In this document: piece after piece, positions 8,608-16,724 of the stretch
Layout of the letters: every line of letters begins with the position of its first letter
Position numbering within the stretch: position 1 is the first letter of the stretch
DNA from: Bacteroides sp. UBA1317
Lineage (GTDB): Bacteria; Bacteroidota; Bacteroidia; Bacteroidales; Bacteroidaceae
Length of the DNA: 27,477 nt
Direction of reading: 5' to 3'
Assembly: GCA_002307035.1 (NCBI GenBank)
Contig: DBTL01000138.1
Location: 33,762 to 61,238, forward strand
Made by a program: the position numbers and the translations under genes
The notes under the pieces: generated by a model
Databases searched by the model: none
Told to the model about the DNA's origin: nothing
The model's input: only the letters and a program-made list of their open reading frames with translations

Positions 8608-10662
8608 TTATAATCCGTTTTGAATCTCTTTTTCACTAAAAGGTGTATCATATACCTTTAAAGAATGGAGATAACCAGTAAAAGGCCAGTCACCAATGGC
8701 TGTTTTGCCAAGCGTTATGTATTCTCCCTTAGGCAAAAGTAATACAATATCTTTTTCCTTCATCTTTTTGCCATTAAGATATACTTTTTCTACATATCCA
8801 TCGTAAGTAATGACCCAATGTTGCCATCCTCCTTTTTGCACTATTTCAGAAAAGCCCATGTCTTCAAACCATCCAAAGTGGCAAACGACGCCACATCGTG
8901 TTTCCGTACCGTTACATAGCATGATCTTTTCCAATTCTCCTTCCGATGAAACCAGATCGGCAATACATTCGTTTACGTTGGCTTGCGGATTAAAAACCCA
9001 TGCTTCGAGCGTATATGGAGCACTGTTTTTCATTGTTTCGGGCAGACTGAAGTTTGATTTAAACCACTGTGTGCTGTCAAAGGCAAATGCTTTGAATTGG
9101 TCTTTCATTACGATGGGCAGTGAAGATGTTTCGCTTGTAAATACTCCTTTACCAATGCGATTCTTGACGCTTCTAATGGAATCACCTACTTTGTAGTCGT
9201 CAGCATTGATATCAAGGAACAATCCTACTCGTTTAGTTGCTGCCGGAGTTAGGAGGTCCCCGTTCTGATCGTTATCAGCAAATACTTTGATATTCCATAT
9301 TGCTCCGAACTGTCCGCCCTTTTGTCCACCCGTCACAGTTAATCGTACGTAGCGAGCCTTTGTATTGCCAAAGTCGACCATTGGACTACCTGCCAGCCGA
9401 TTGTCTCGCTTGTCTGCAAAGATGGCCCACTCTTTGCTGTTCGTAGAAGTCTCTATCATGTATTGATAAAAAGAGGTCGGATATTCAAACTGCGTCCAGA
9501 TGCGGCGTATGGCTTGAATCTTCTTTAAATCAATTTCAATCCACTCTTTTCCACAAGTACGCGGTCTCCACAGAGTTGCGTTGTTATCGTCTACTGCGTA
9601 TTCCGGTTTAAAAGATTCATTGTAATACGAAGACGCTTTCACCGATTTACCCAGTATAAGGTTAGGAGAAAGATTGGTTGACGGCTGTAAACAGCCAACT
9701 CCCAGATGCCCTGCATCAACCCTTTCTATTGTTCCGTCTTCACTGAAGATCAGCTTATCGATCGCTATCTGCCGATGCATTCCGCGAGTAGACTGTGGGA
9801 TGTTGTGCCGGTGATACACGATGTAGTAGTCATCACCCTCTTGAAGAATGCTGTGATGCCCCGGTCCATGTATGGTACTATCTGCATTCGTTGATAAGAT
9901 TGGATTATTCTTTCCAAAGGTGAATGGCCCCATTGGTCCTACCTTACTGGTAGCATATTGCACACGATACGTATGGTCGTGACAAGATCCCGATGAATAC
10001 ATGAAATAATAGATTCCATTCCTTTTTATCATAAAGGGAGCTTCAAAGAAATCCGTAGCCTCCGTGTTGGGGATGAGGTGTGTTTTGGTAAAGCTTTTCA
10101 TATCATCCGAAAGTTTACCTACTCCGCAACCAAAACCTTTGTAAATGCCCCAAGTACCCCAATAAAGATACGTGGAGCCATCATCATCAACAAAAGACTG
10201 CCCATCCAGCGTAATCGCATTGGTAACAAACCGATCGGGAACCAATACTGCTGTGTCATTTCCTAATATGTTATGCCAAGGGCCTGTCGGTGTATCCGAA
10301 ACGCCGCAATAGATTTTACAGGGTTCGCAGTAGTACATGTAGTATTTACCATCTGTTCCCTGCATCACGTCCGGTGCCCAGATATGATAGGTTGTCGGCC
10401 AGTTCATGGGTATCATCGTCCAGTTCTGAAAATCCTTAGACGTCCATACCACTGATGGACCTAATCCTCCTCCATTCCCATCAGTCGTTGCATAGATATA
10501 ATAAGTATCGCCGAACTTCTTAACCGTAGGATCGGCAAAGTATCCCGGAATAACAGGGTTCCCATTGCTCGGAGCATTCCATGCTGTCTGTTGTGATGAG
10601 GCCGGCGTAATGTGGCCCAAAAAGCAGAGCAGTGGGAAGAAGATGTAGAGTAACTTTCTCAT
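8608..10662 (-). CDS. GH43 glycosidase with CBM32-like and LamG domains
   Basis: Secreted 684-aa multidomain enzyme with a signal peptide ending near residue 23 (PASS|QQ). The five-bladed propeller GH43 domain covers about 35-320, with the expected acidic triad: base D44 in GYFADPT, pKa modulator D153 in TLDGQSF, and acid E207 in FFEAPF. GH43 enzymes are typically alpha-L-arabinofuranosidases, arabinanases or beta-xylosidases. A discoidin/F5-8 type C (CBM32-like) domain follows at about 333-465 (KSVKASSYY, RYVRLTVTGG), then a LamG/concanavalin-like domain at about 475-684 (GGWQHWVITYDG). The two C-terminal modules suggest carbohydrate binding. Beside two beta-L-arabinofuranosidases, an alpha-L-arabinofuranosidase role is the simplest guess, but the subfamily cannot be set by eye. 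It begins 9 bp after the HEFAH gene. Confidence 0.92.
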   Translation of the reverse strand: MRKLLYIFFPLLCFLGHITPASSQQTAWNAPSNGNPVIPGYFADPTVKKFGDTYYIYATTDGNGGGLGPSVVWTSKDFQNWTMIPMNWPTTYHIWAPDVMQGTDGKYYMYYCEPCKIYCGVSDTPTGPWHNILGNDTAVLVPDRFVTNAITLDGQSFVDDDGSTYLYWGTWGIYKGFGCGVGKLSDDMKSFTKTHLIPNTEATDFFEAPFMIKRNGIYYFMYSSGSCHDHTYRVQYATSKVGPMGPFTFGKNNPILSTNADSTIHGPGHHSILQEGDDYYIVYHRHNIPQSTRGMHRQIAIDKLIFSEDGTIERVDAGHLGVGCLQPSTNLSPNLILGKSVKASSYYNESFKPEYAVDDNNATLWRPRTCGKEWIEIDLKKIQAIRRIWTQFEYPTSFYQYMIETSTNSKEWAIFADKRDNRLAGSPMVDFGNTKARYVRLTVTGGQKGGQFGAIWNIKVFADNDQNGDLLTPAATKRVGLFLDINADDYKVGDSIRSVKNRIGKGVFTSETSSLPIVMKDQFKAFAFDSTQWFKSNFSLPETMKNSAPYTLEAWVFNPQANVNECIADLVSSEGELEKIMLCNGTETRCGVVCHFGWFEDMGFSEIVQKGGWQHWVITYDGYVEKVYLNGKKMKEKDIVLLLPKGEYITLGKTAIGDWPFTGYLHSLKVYDTPFSEKEIQNGL

Positions 10663-10671
10663 AGTTAATTA

Positions 10672-11502
10672 TTAAAGATGAACTTGATTACAAATGGGGA
10701 GATATGTTTTGTAAAAGTAGTTTAGTAGTAACTGATACATTTCCGGATCATATTCTTTTAATTTTTCTCTTCTGTTTATGGAATTATGTACCCCATTGGG
10801 CTTTTCTGAATAACGGTTGCAGTTGAAGAAAGATTGCACTGTTTCTGCAAAATACTCTTCTTTGTTAGATAGTGCATAAGTATTCTTCCACAGTCCTTTT
10901 TCTATGGCATGTTTCATCACTGCCTCCAACTTATTATTGAAATCAGGATCGACACCGACTATACCAACCGTATGAATAAGGTGGGCAAATTCATGAATCA
11001 GAATGTTCTCTCCTTCATAACGATCTCCGGGTAGACAAATTAAGTTCTCTTCTCCGCAACTCGAACTGAGATCATCCTCGGGTGCACCACCAAATCCTCG
11101 GGATCGCTTATTCCAGTAAGCCATGCTATCAGGAGAACTGCAAATATGAGCATATTCAGGTATGTCGCAAACCTCTTCTTTTTCACCGATAACCATAAAG
11201 CGACAATGCTTCTTCACCATGTAAGCCTTTACATCCTCTCGTTTGGCAAGCATTCCCACGATGATTTTACGTGCTACTTTCAGAGCCTCATCATCTACTT
11301 TCTCCGATGAAATGACTGGTATTCCATCGGCATCTAGGTATTTTTTGTAGAACGCAGCCAACTTTAAGGAATCGGGAACAGCTGTAGATGTTTCTTTCTT
11401 GGATAAAGCTAAGTCTGACTCTTGAGCGCATACAGCTTCATTTTCTGTCATTATTATTAATAAACAGAGAGTAATGAAGTGAAAAATCTTATTGTTTCTC
11501 AT
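10672..11502 (-). CDS. Small secreted HEFAH zinc-metalloprotease-like protein
   Basis: A 276-aa protein started at the ATG at 11502, because only that start leads into a signal peptide (ending near AVCAQ, about residue 26); the frame opens further upstream to 11553. The catalytic-looking core is LIHEFAHLIH, with HEFAH at 170-174, and NKEEYFAE about 45 residues later (E216 or E220). That is the order of a gluzincin zinc site, in which two histidines and a downstream glutamate bind zinc. I do not recognise a named peptidase family with certainty. There is no lipobox, so it should be periplasmic or released. It sits within the PUL, 64 bp after the BACON/HEIGH gene and 9 bp before GH43, which suggests it attacks the protein part of the target. 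No activity can be shown from sequence alone. Confidence 0.8.
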   Translation of the reverse strand: MRNNKIFHFITLCLLIIMTENEAVCAQESDLALSKKETSTAVPDSLKLAAFYKKYLDADGIPVISSEKVDDEALKVARKIIVGMLAKREDVKAYMVKKHCRFMVIGEKEEVCDIPEYAHICSSPDSMAYWNKRSRGFGGAPEDDLSSSCGEENLICLPGDRYEGENILIHEFAHLIHTVGIVGVDPDFNNKLEAVMKHAIEKGLWKNTYALSNKEEYFAETVQSFFNCNRYSEKPNGVHNSINRREKLKEYDPEMYQLLLNYFYKTYLPICNQVHL

Positions 11503-11566
11503 ACTTATTTTTATATAGCACATACAATTAAATGATCCGTAAAAAACTCCCACATAAATTAATGCT

Positions 11567-13813
11567 TTAAAATCGCATAGTAATTATAAATGTAGCCATA
11601 TATTGCTTATCATCTTTTATATATGTTAATGCCGGCTTAATTGTATATTTTCTTCCAGCTATACTACTTCCCGGCTTATGGCCATACTTAAAAACAAATG
11701 TATCCTTATTGTATTCAACCCAGATAGGATCATTATTACTCCACGATCCCTGATTACCTTCAGCCGTACAGTAAAATCCACTATTAGCTGTGTAATTATA
11801 GGAACAAGTCCCGTCAGTCTGCAATAGACCTAAAGAGATATAGCCTGCAGTCGGATTCGAAGTCTGTCCATTTGTAATAGCTAGTGTATTACTGCTAAGT
11901 ACATTGGGCTGCATTACAAAAGCTTGTGATAATTTTTTAATATCTCCATTGCTCTGCAAATCAATAGAACCTAAATTATAGTCTGTTATTGCGGCATCAC
12001 AATTAACATTGTAGGTAAATTGCACATTTTTGGGGACAGCATCCATATCTATATCAAAATGACCAAGCAAGTCCATGCTTATAAATTTCACTTTATAAGG
12101 CCATTGAGCATCATTCTGTTCTTTTTCATCCCACGGATGAACTTTATACTGTTTTGGTGCGCCCATCACTACCAAATACAAATTTTCTGTATTGGCAGGA
12201 ACTGAGAAACTTACAGTACCCGTAGCCTGTTGATTCATATCCCCGTATACGCGAGTTCCATCTGATTTCAAAGCTACAAATCCATAACACCATCCTGCTG
12301 TTATGTTACTGATGGTATTATAATTTGTTGTAGTGGCAACTATGTTGCCATCGCCATCAATAATATTACCCGGATCAACAGCAGCCAAATCGGAACTCGG
12401 TTGCAATCCCACAAAGTTTGCTTCAATTTTTGTCCCGGCATCAGGAACATTCAGAGCAATCACATTAAAGCCTGTTGTACCAGGGCAATCGGCATAAGCA
12501 ATCTGATAATAATCATCAGCTATATCATATAGTGTGGTGGAATATTGGCCAATATATCCAGCCGAGTAATCTCGTATAATATCAATGTCAAAAGTCGCCA
12601 TTCGTGCAGCATAATCATAAAGTTCCGCACGCATAGTCTCCCACTGATTATCACAGTACAGACGCATATATGAAGAAATAGCATCTTCGGGATAAACCGA
12701 TTGCATCCAAATATTACCTACAGTTTCCATTCCATGCTTGGCAACCCAGTAATATTGCAACCAATAACTGGCATAACGCATCCATTCATGTTCGAAATGC
12801 CTGTGACAATTAGCTAACCACACATTAAAATTAGAGTTGCTAAATAATTGTTCAGGATAGTCCTGAAAAGATTGCCATTGCGCACATTGTTCCCAGAAAG
12901 TATTACCTCCATTGCTACCTTCATATCCATAACGAAATCCCTTCTTAGAATCGTCAGTCGCACCTTGTAATAGTTTATCGCAATATACTTGATATTGGAA
13001 ACTATGCCCAATCTCATGAGCAATAGTAGAGCCCACTGGCTGACAAGTACTTGGATTAACCCACAAAGCACCGATTGTATTATCGTATCCTGAACCTGTT
13101 GCCAGCCATTCAGTCTGATACATCAGATAGATTTCCATCTTGTATTTATCCAGATAAGATTTTCCTTGCACAGTTTCTGCAAACTTTAGCTTTCCGATAT
13201 TCGTCGCATAGAATTGCTCCGCCTTTTCCAATAAATCATTAATATCCACTCGCAAAGCCTCATCTACGCTATCAGCATTCGGATCATCACCAAACCCTGA
13301 TTCCCAGAAAACAAAAAAGTGCTCACTCTGTGCCGAACGAAACCATGACCATTTAGCATCACTACGAAACATATTAATGTTGCTAAACTCGGCAGGTTTA
13401 TAGTATTTATCGAGATTTTCCACATTGGATTCATCCATAATATGTAAAGTACTTCCTCCTTGGGTAACTGTTATTTCTTTCGTTGTATTTCTACAAGTGA
13501 GAGTTATTGTTGCAGTGCGGGCTATTGCACTAACATTTTTTGTAACACTAATCTTCATAGCCATTACTCCGCCTATTCCCGAGCTATTAGGTAGAGTTAT
13601 CCATTTATTATTAGCATCTTTCACGACTGCTTTCCATGATGTCAAAGCTGTAAATTCAATAGATGCTGTAGTATCTTCCGATTCCAAAGCTACTTTAAGC
13701 TGATCCTCATCTATCATAATATAATCTGCCAAAGCAGCATCATTATTACTACAGCCTAAAATGCAGAATGAAAATAGCATAACAGACAATCTAATCAATC
13801 GTATATTTCTCAT
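11567..13813 (-). CDS. BACON / HEIGH metallopeptidase-like / DUF4859-like lipoprotein
   Basis: A 748-aa lipoprotein, with lipobox cysteine C21 (ILGC) followed by SNND, a mildly acidic start compatible with surface export. A BACON-like Ig-fold domain covers about 30-122 and ends in TVTQGG. A central region follows with WFRSAQSEHFFVFWE near 157-171 and the zinc-site motif AHEIGHSFQ (HEIGH at 266-270); E308 in FWEQCAQW is a possible third ligand. This central part looks like the secreted DUF6055-type metallopeptidase-like group. The C-terminal about 150 residues resemble DUF4859 (IWVEY, YGHKPGSS, YTIKPAL). The layout suggests a surface protein that binds glycan and cuts or grips a glycopeptide. 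Start codon at 13813 lies 22 bp after a strong mRNA hairpin. Peptidase activity is inferred, not shown. Confidence 0.8.
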   Translation of the reverse strand: MRNIRLIRLSVMLFSFCILGCSNNDAALADYIMIDEDQLKVALESEDTTASIEFTALTSWKAVVKDANNKWITLPNSSGIGGVMAMKISVTKNVSAIARTATITLTCRNTTKEITVTQGGSTLHIMDESNVENLDKYYKPAEFSNINMFRSDAKWSWFRSAQSEHFFVFWESGFGDDPNADSVDEALRVDINDLLEKAEQFYATNIGKLKFAETVQGKSYLDKYKMEIYLMYQTEWLATGSGYDNTIGALWVNPSTCQPVGSTIAHEIGHSFQYQVYCDKLLQGATDDSKKGFRYGYEGSNGGNTFWEQCAQWQSFQDYPEQLFSNSNFNVWLANCHRHFEHEWMRYASYWLQYYWVAKHGMETVGNIWMQSVYPEDAISSYMRLYCDNQWETMRAELYDYAARMATFDIDIIRDYSAGYIGQYSTTLYDIADDYYQIAYADCPGTTGFNVIALNVPDAGTKIEANFVGLQPSSDLAAVDPGNIIDGDGNIVATTTNYNTISNITAGWCYGFVALKSDGTRVYGDMNQQATGTVSFSVPANTENLYLVVMGAPKQYKVHPWDEKEQNDAQWPYKVKFISMDLLGHFDIDMDAVPKNVQFTYNVNCDAAITDYNLGSIDLQSNGDIKKLSQAFVMQPNVLSSNTLAITNGQTSNPTAGYISLGLLQTDGTCSYNYTANSGFYCTAEGNQGSWSNNDPIWVEYNKDTFVFKYGHKPGSSIAGRKYTIKPALTYIKDDKQYMATFIITMRF

Positions 13814-13835
13814 TAGTATATTTGGATTTAAGATG

Positions 13836-13874
13836 GAATTGTGCCCAGACAGATGTATCTTCTTGGCACAATTC
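13836..13874 (-). promoter_or_regulatory. Intercistronic mRNA hairpin
   Basis: A perfect 10-bp inverted repeat pairs GAATTGTGCC (13836-13845) with GGCACAATTC (13865-13874), with a 19-nt loop. It lies in the 80-bp gap between the DUF4859-like lipoprotein and the BACON/HEIGH gene, 22 bp before that gene's ATG. No T-run follows on the transcribed strand, so it is not a classic terminator. It could protect an upstream mRNA end, mark a processing site, or lower expression of downstream genes relative to susCD. Confidence 0.5.
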
Positions 13875-13893
13875 TCTTCTATTCGGTTTGCTC

Positions 13894-14250
13894 TTATTCC
13901 GAAACTTGCGCTGTTACATCGTAAGTAATATTGAAAATAGCTTTACCACCATTGCAAGCAATAATCATCTTAGTACTAACTTCCTGCCCACTTGTGCTAC
14001 AATTATCAGGATGATTTCCTCCGTAAAGGTATAAAGAAGTCCTATCATAGCCCAAACTGATCCATATAATGCCATTTGCATAAGCAATAGATGCACCATT
14101 TGCATCAATCCAGTACCCTGGAGCGTCTGCTGTATATGATGGTTCTTCGGTGGTTTCTTCATTTAGATAAACTTTCAAATTACCGTTATTTATAGCACTG
14201 TATATTTCATAAGTAGCCATCTTGAATGCATTACAGAGTATATCTTTCAC
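13894..14250 (-). CDS. DUF4859-like C-terminal half, out of frame with its upstream partner
   Basis: This 118-aa reading frame, written from a GTG at 14250, has no start codon with a convincing ribosome site. The same frame is open back to 14370 and overlaps the end of the preceding lipoprotein gene by only about 11 bases. Read across that junction, its translation continues the upstream protein smoothly (VTAE then EEYQDPETAPTGNP). It encodes a second DUF4859-like module, with the family-like features GYWIDANG, ISLGYD and LYGGNHP. The two halves look like one gene split by a single-base frame change. It has no signal peptide of its own, so if translated separately it would stay in the cytoplasm. 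It may be a pseudogene fragment or a sequencing artefact. Confidence 0.6.
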   Translation of the reverse strand: MKDILCNAFKMATYEIYSAINNGNLKVYLNEETTEEPSYTADAPGYWIDANGASIAYANGIIWISLGYDRTSLYLYGGNHPDNCSTSGQEVSTKMIIACNGGKAIFNITYDVTAQVSE

Positions 14251-14359
14251 ATCGTATTCAACAGATGTATATGTATTATCATATGCCTTCGTAAGCGTAA
14301 TGGTATTCTCAACGGTTGTCGGGTTTCCAGTCGGAGCAGTCTCCGGATCTTGATATTCC

Positions 14360-14974
14360 TCATTCAGCAGTTACAATATACGTTATTTGCACAGCTACTC
14401 GCAAATCATTATACTTCAGGCATTCCAATACTGTTATGCTATCCCCGACACTGAGGTGACCGGGATATTGCCCAATTGCAAAGACATTATCCTCATCGTT
14501 CCACTCCGCATAAAAAGCGGAAGTATCTTGATTATATGTATCACAAACGTCGCCGCTTGTATCCCACCAATGCCCCCAGACACCGCTGGTATTACTAGCC
14601 ACACTGTTGTCATCATGAGTGGTAGCCTCAATAGCAAAACCTTCTATTTCGGGAGCACCGTCTTCGCCGGCAATACCGGCTGCCAATTCATCTGTAGTTA
14701 TTCCAAATAATTCGGCAATAGTATCCAAATCTATCTCCAACGTTTTGGAAGTCCAAGATGAAGCACTTACAACATCTTCCACCGTATATTCCAATATCAA
14801 GTCAGCATCAATCGAATTTTGCTGTGCTTCATTGATAGAATCCTGACGAGCTATCTCTGCAATCTCATCCTGAGTAAGCACATGCTCTTCACAAAAACCA
14901 GTATTGTCTCCGCAACCGACTAATCCAATTGTCAAAGAAAAAAGCATAATATATAAATGACAAATTCTTTTCAT
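14360..14974 (-). CDS. DUF4859-like lipoprotein, N-terminal half of a split gene
   Basis: A 204-aa lipoprotein with lipobox LVGC and lipidated C21, then GDNTGFCEE, an acidic stretch compatible with the outer surface. After a short linker helix rich in E, Q and N (about 30-57), one DUF4859-like module fills the rest. Visible features are GVWGHWWDTSG and IGQYPGHLSVGD, which resemble the C-terminal module of the next gene. It follows susD by 44 bp, the slot usually held by a SusE/SusF-like surface glycan-binding protein, so glycan binding is the likely role. It stops at TGA (14360-14362), and the following frame continues the protein, so the intact form was probably about 359 aa with two modules. 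Confidence 0.75.
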   Translation of the reverse strand: MKRICHLYIMLFSLTIGLVGCGDNTGFCEEHVLTQDEIAEIARQDSINEAQQNSIDADLILEYTVEDVVSASSWTSKTLEIDLDTIAELFGITTDELAAGIAGEDGAPEIEGFAIEATTHDDNSVASNTSGVWGHWWDTSGDVCDTYNQDTSAFYAEWNDEDNVFAIGQYPGHLSVGDSITVLECLKYNDLRVAVQITYIVTAE

Positions 14975-15018
14975 ATCTGCATAGTATTAAAGTTTATATT
15001 CTATTGACCAAATGCCTA

Positions 15019-16713
15019 TCATTCACTATAACCGTCATTCTGCACAAGCGAAATATTTGCATCTAAACTCGCTTTAGGAATAGGAAAAACATCTAGATAA
15101 GTCTCAGTAGTGGCATCTTTACAGAACCACGACTTCCCGTTAAACACACTACGCCCGTCGGTCAACTTAAAACGAATCAGATCCTGACGACGATGATGTT
15201 CTCCTACAAATTCCCATGCAAGATCATCCAGCAATCCACCGAATTCAATATCTGAACCTCCTTCGGTCGTTGAGACGTAAGTGGAAGAATCCCAATTGGC
15301 ATAACCCTCTCCTGTATATTCACGATGTCCATAATCATATTGACTACCGCCTTTTAATTCGGCAGCTGTACGAGTCGCTTTAGCAGTTGAGTCAAAAGAA
15401 CGTTTGCGTACTTCTGTAATCAATTCTGCCGCAGTATTTTCATCTTGTCCAAGACGGAGTAAACATTCCGCTTTTATGAACATAGCGTCCGCTAAACGAA
15501 AAAAAGCTACATCATTACCATAAGTACCAGCGTCTCCTCCTACAATTTCACTTTTTACAAAACGATAACCTTCCTGCTGATAAGCACCAGGATTATCAAT
15601 AGAATGAACTTTCTTGGAATAAGTAAGATAGCCCGTTCCGGACCAGTCATCGTCAGTAAAAGGAATAGGATCACCAGCTTGTGGAGTATAGGTCCCATCA
15701 GAGTTTTCAATCGCTTTATATTGAGTGCCTCCTGTCCATGTATCAGTCAAACGTTTATCACTCGAATCATAAGATTCAATAAATTGAGGTACAGCGCAAC
15801 TTCCATTCCATGGAGAACCTGTATAACCATAAGCTGCTGCACCGGCAGCCACTAAACATTTATTTACCAAATAATTATGAGAAGCATTCGTTTTATCCAA
15901 CGGAATGGCAAAAATGACTTCCGATGATTCTGAAATATCTTCTTTAAAATTATCCAAATAATTGGTTGCTAAAGAATATTCACCGTCCTCTATAATCTCA
16001 TTCACTTCATCCAAGGCTTTTTCATAATAGTCTGTACCTGATGCATTAAAATAAGAATTATAGTTTAAATAAAGTTTAGCCAATGTCATACAAGCTGCAT
16101 AACGATTTGGATAGCCAAACACATGATCAGTACCCAGATCATCCTTTATCGCTTCCAATTCGCTCACACAGTAATCAAAAACTTTTTCCCCTGAAACCTG
16201 TTGAGGAAGATAACCAGCTTCATGGACTTGGGTAGTATCTAATGGAACATTTCTAAAGGCATCCAAAAGCATATAATAAGTCGTTGCTCGCAAAAAACGC
16301 ATCTGCGCTTGATCCTCACCACTATCCGGTAATTCATCCAAGCATTTATTAGCATATCCAATGCAAGCGTAAGCATAATCCCAAAAAACCTCAAGATGGC
16401 CCTGTTCCGAGTTCCAACTATGCTTATGCATAGAAACATATAAGTCACCCCACCCCACTCCTATACGTTTAGGAGTCATATAAGTATCGCTACATTCTTC
16501 ACACAAATCAAAATAACCATTCCAACTCCAATAAATAAAACGGAATTGTGCGTAAGCTTCTCCCATCATAGATGATACGACATCTTCATCTGTAACATCA
16601 ATCGTTTCATCAGTCAACGAGGAATAAACATTTTCTTTCAAATCTGTGCAGGCGCCTAGAAAAGCAAGAGAGCTTACTGCAATGCCTAATGTTATATATC
16701 TAAATAGTTTCAT
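15019..16713 (-). CDS. SusD/RagB family surface glycan-binding lipoprotein
   Basis: A 564-aa outer-membrane lipoprotein with lipobox LGAC and lipidated C22, followed by TDLKE. SusD-like proteins form the lid over the SusC channel and deliver oligosaccharides to it. SusD features include the N-terminal helical repeat region (about 50-260, with MRFLRATTYYMLLDAF and MTLAKLYLNYNSYF), the later FFRLADAMFIKAECLLRLG helix, and the C-terminal EFVGEHHRRQDLIRF followed by FPIPKASLDAN. It starts 11 bp after susC, the standard pair arrangement. The ligand cannot be read from sequence; context suggests an arabinose-containing glycan or glycopeptide. Confidence 0.96.
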   Translation of the reverse strand: MKLFRYITLGIAVSSLAFLGACTDLKENVYSSLTDETIDVTDEDVVSSMMGEAYAQFRFIYWSWNGYFDLCEECSDTYMTPKRIGVGWGDLYVSMHKHSWNSEQGHLEVFWDYAYACIGYANKCLDELPDSGEDQAQMRFLRATTYYMLLDAFRNVPLDTTQVHEAGYLPQQVSGEKVFDYCVSELEAIKDDLGTDHVFGYPNRYAACMTLAKLYLNYNSYFNASGTDYYEKALDEVNEIIEDGEYSLATNYLDNFKEDISESSEVIFAIPLDKTNASHNYLVNKCLVAAGAAAYGYTGSPWNGSCAVPQFIESYDSSDKRLTDTWTGGTQYKAIENSDGTYTPQAGDPIPFTDDDWSGTGYLTYSKKVHSIDNPGAYQQEGYRFVKSEIVGGDAGTYGNDVAFFRLADAMFIKAECLLRLGQDENTAAELITEVRKRSFDSTAKATRTAAELKGGSQYDYGHREYTGEGYANWDSSTYVSTTEGGSDIEFGGLLDDLAWEFVGEHHRRQDLIRFKLTDGRSVFNGKSWFCKDATTETYLDVFPIPKASLDANISLVQNDGYSE

Positions 16714-16724
16714 ACCTTTTGTGA

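Noticed and set aside
8589..8651. Upstream extension of the distal GH127 into the GH43 gene
   Set aside because: It would bury the signal peptide behind 21 residues and overlap the end of GH43; the ATG at 8588 gives a clean secretion signal.
12020..13703. Open frames on the + strand (12020-12205, 13425-13703) opposite the BACON/HEIGH gene
   Set aside because: They lie fully within a convincing gene on the other strand and show no recognisable protein features.
14355..14370. Programmed +1 frameshift in the DUF4859-like lipoprotein
   Set aside because: The site GAA TGA G does not allow re-pairing of the P-site tRNA and lacks an obvious internal ribosome-binding stimulator, so an indel is a better explanation. 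Kept as a finding for re-sequencing, not as a called recoding site.
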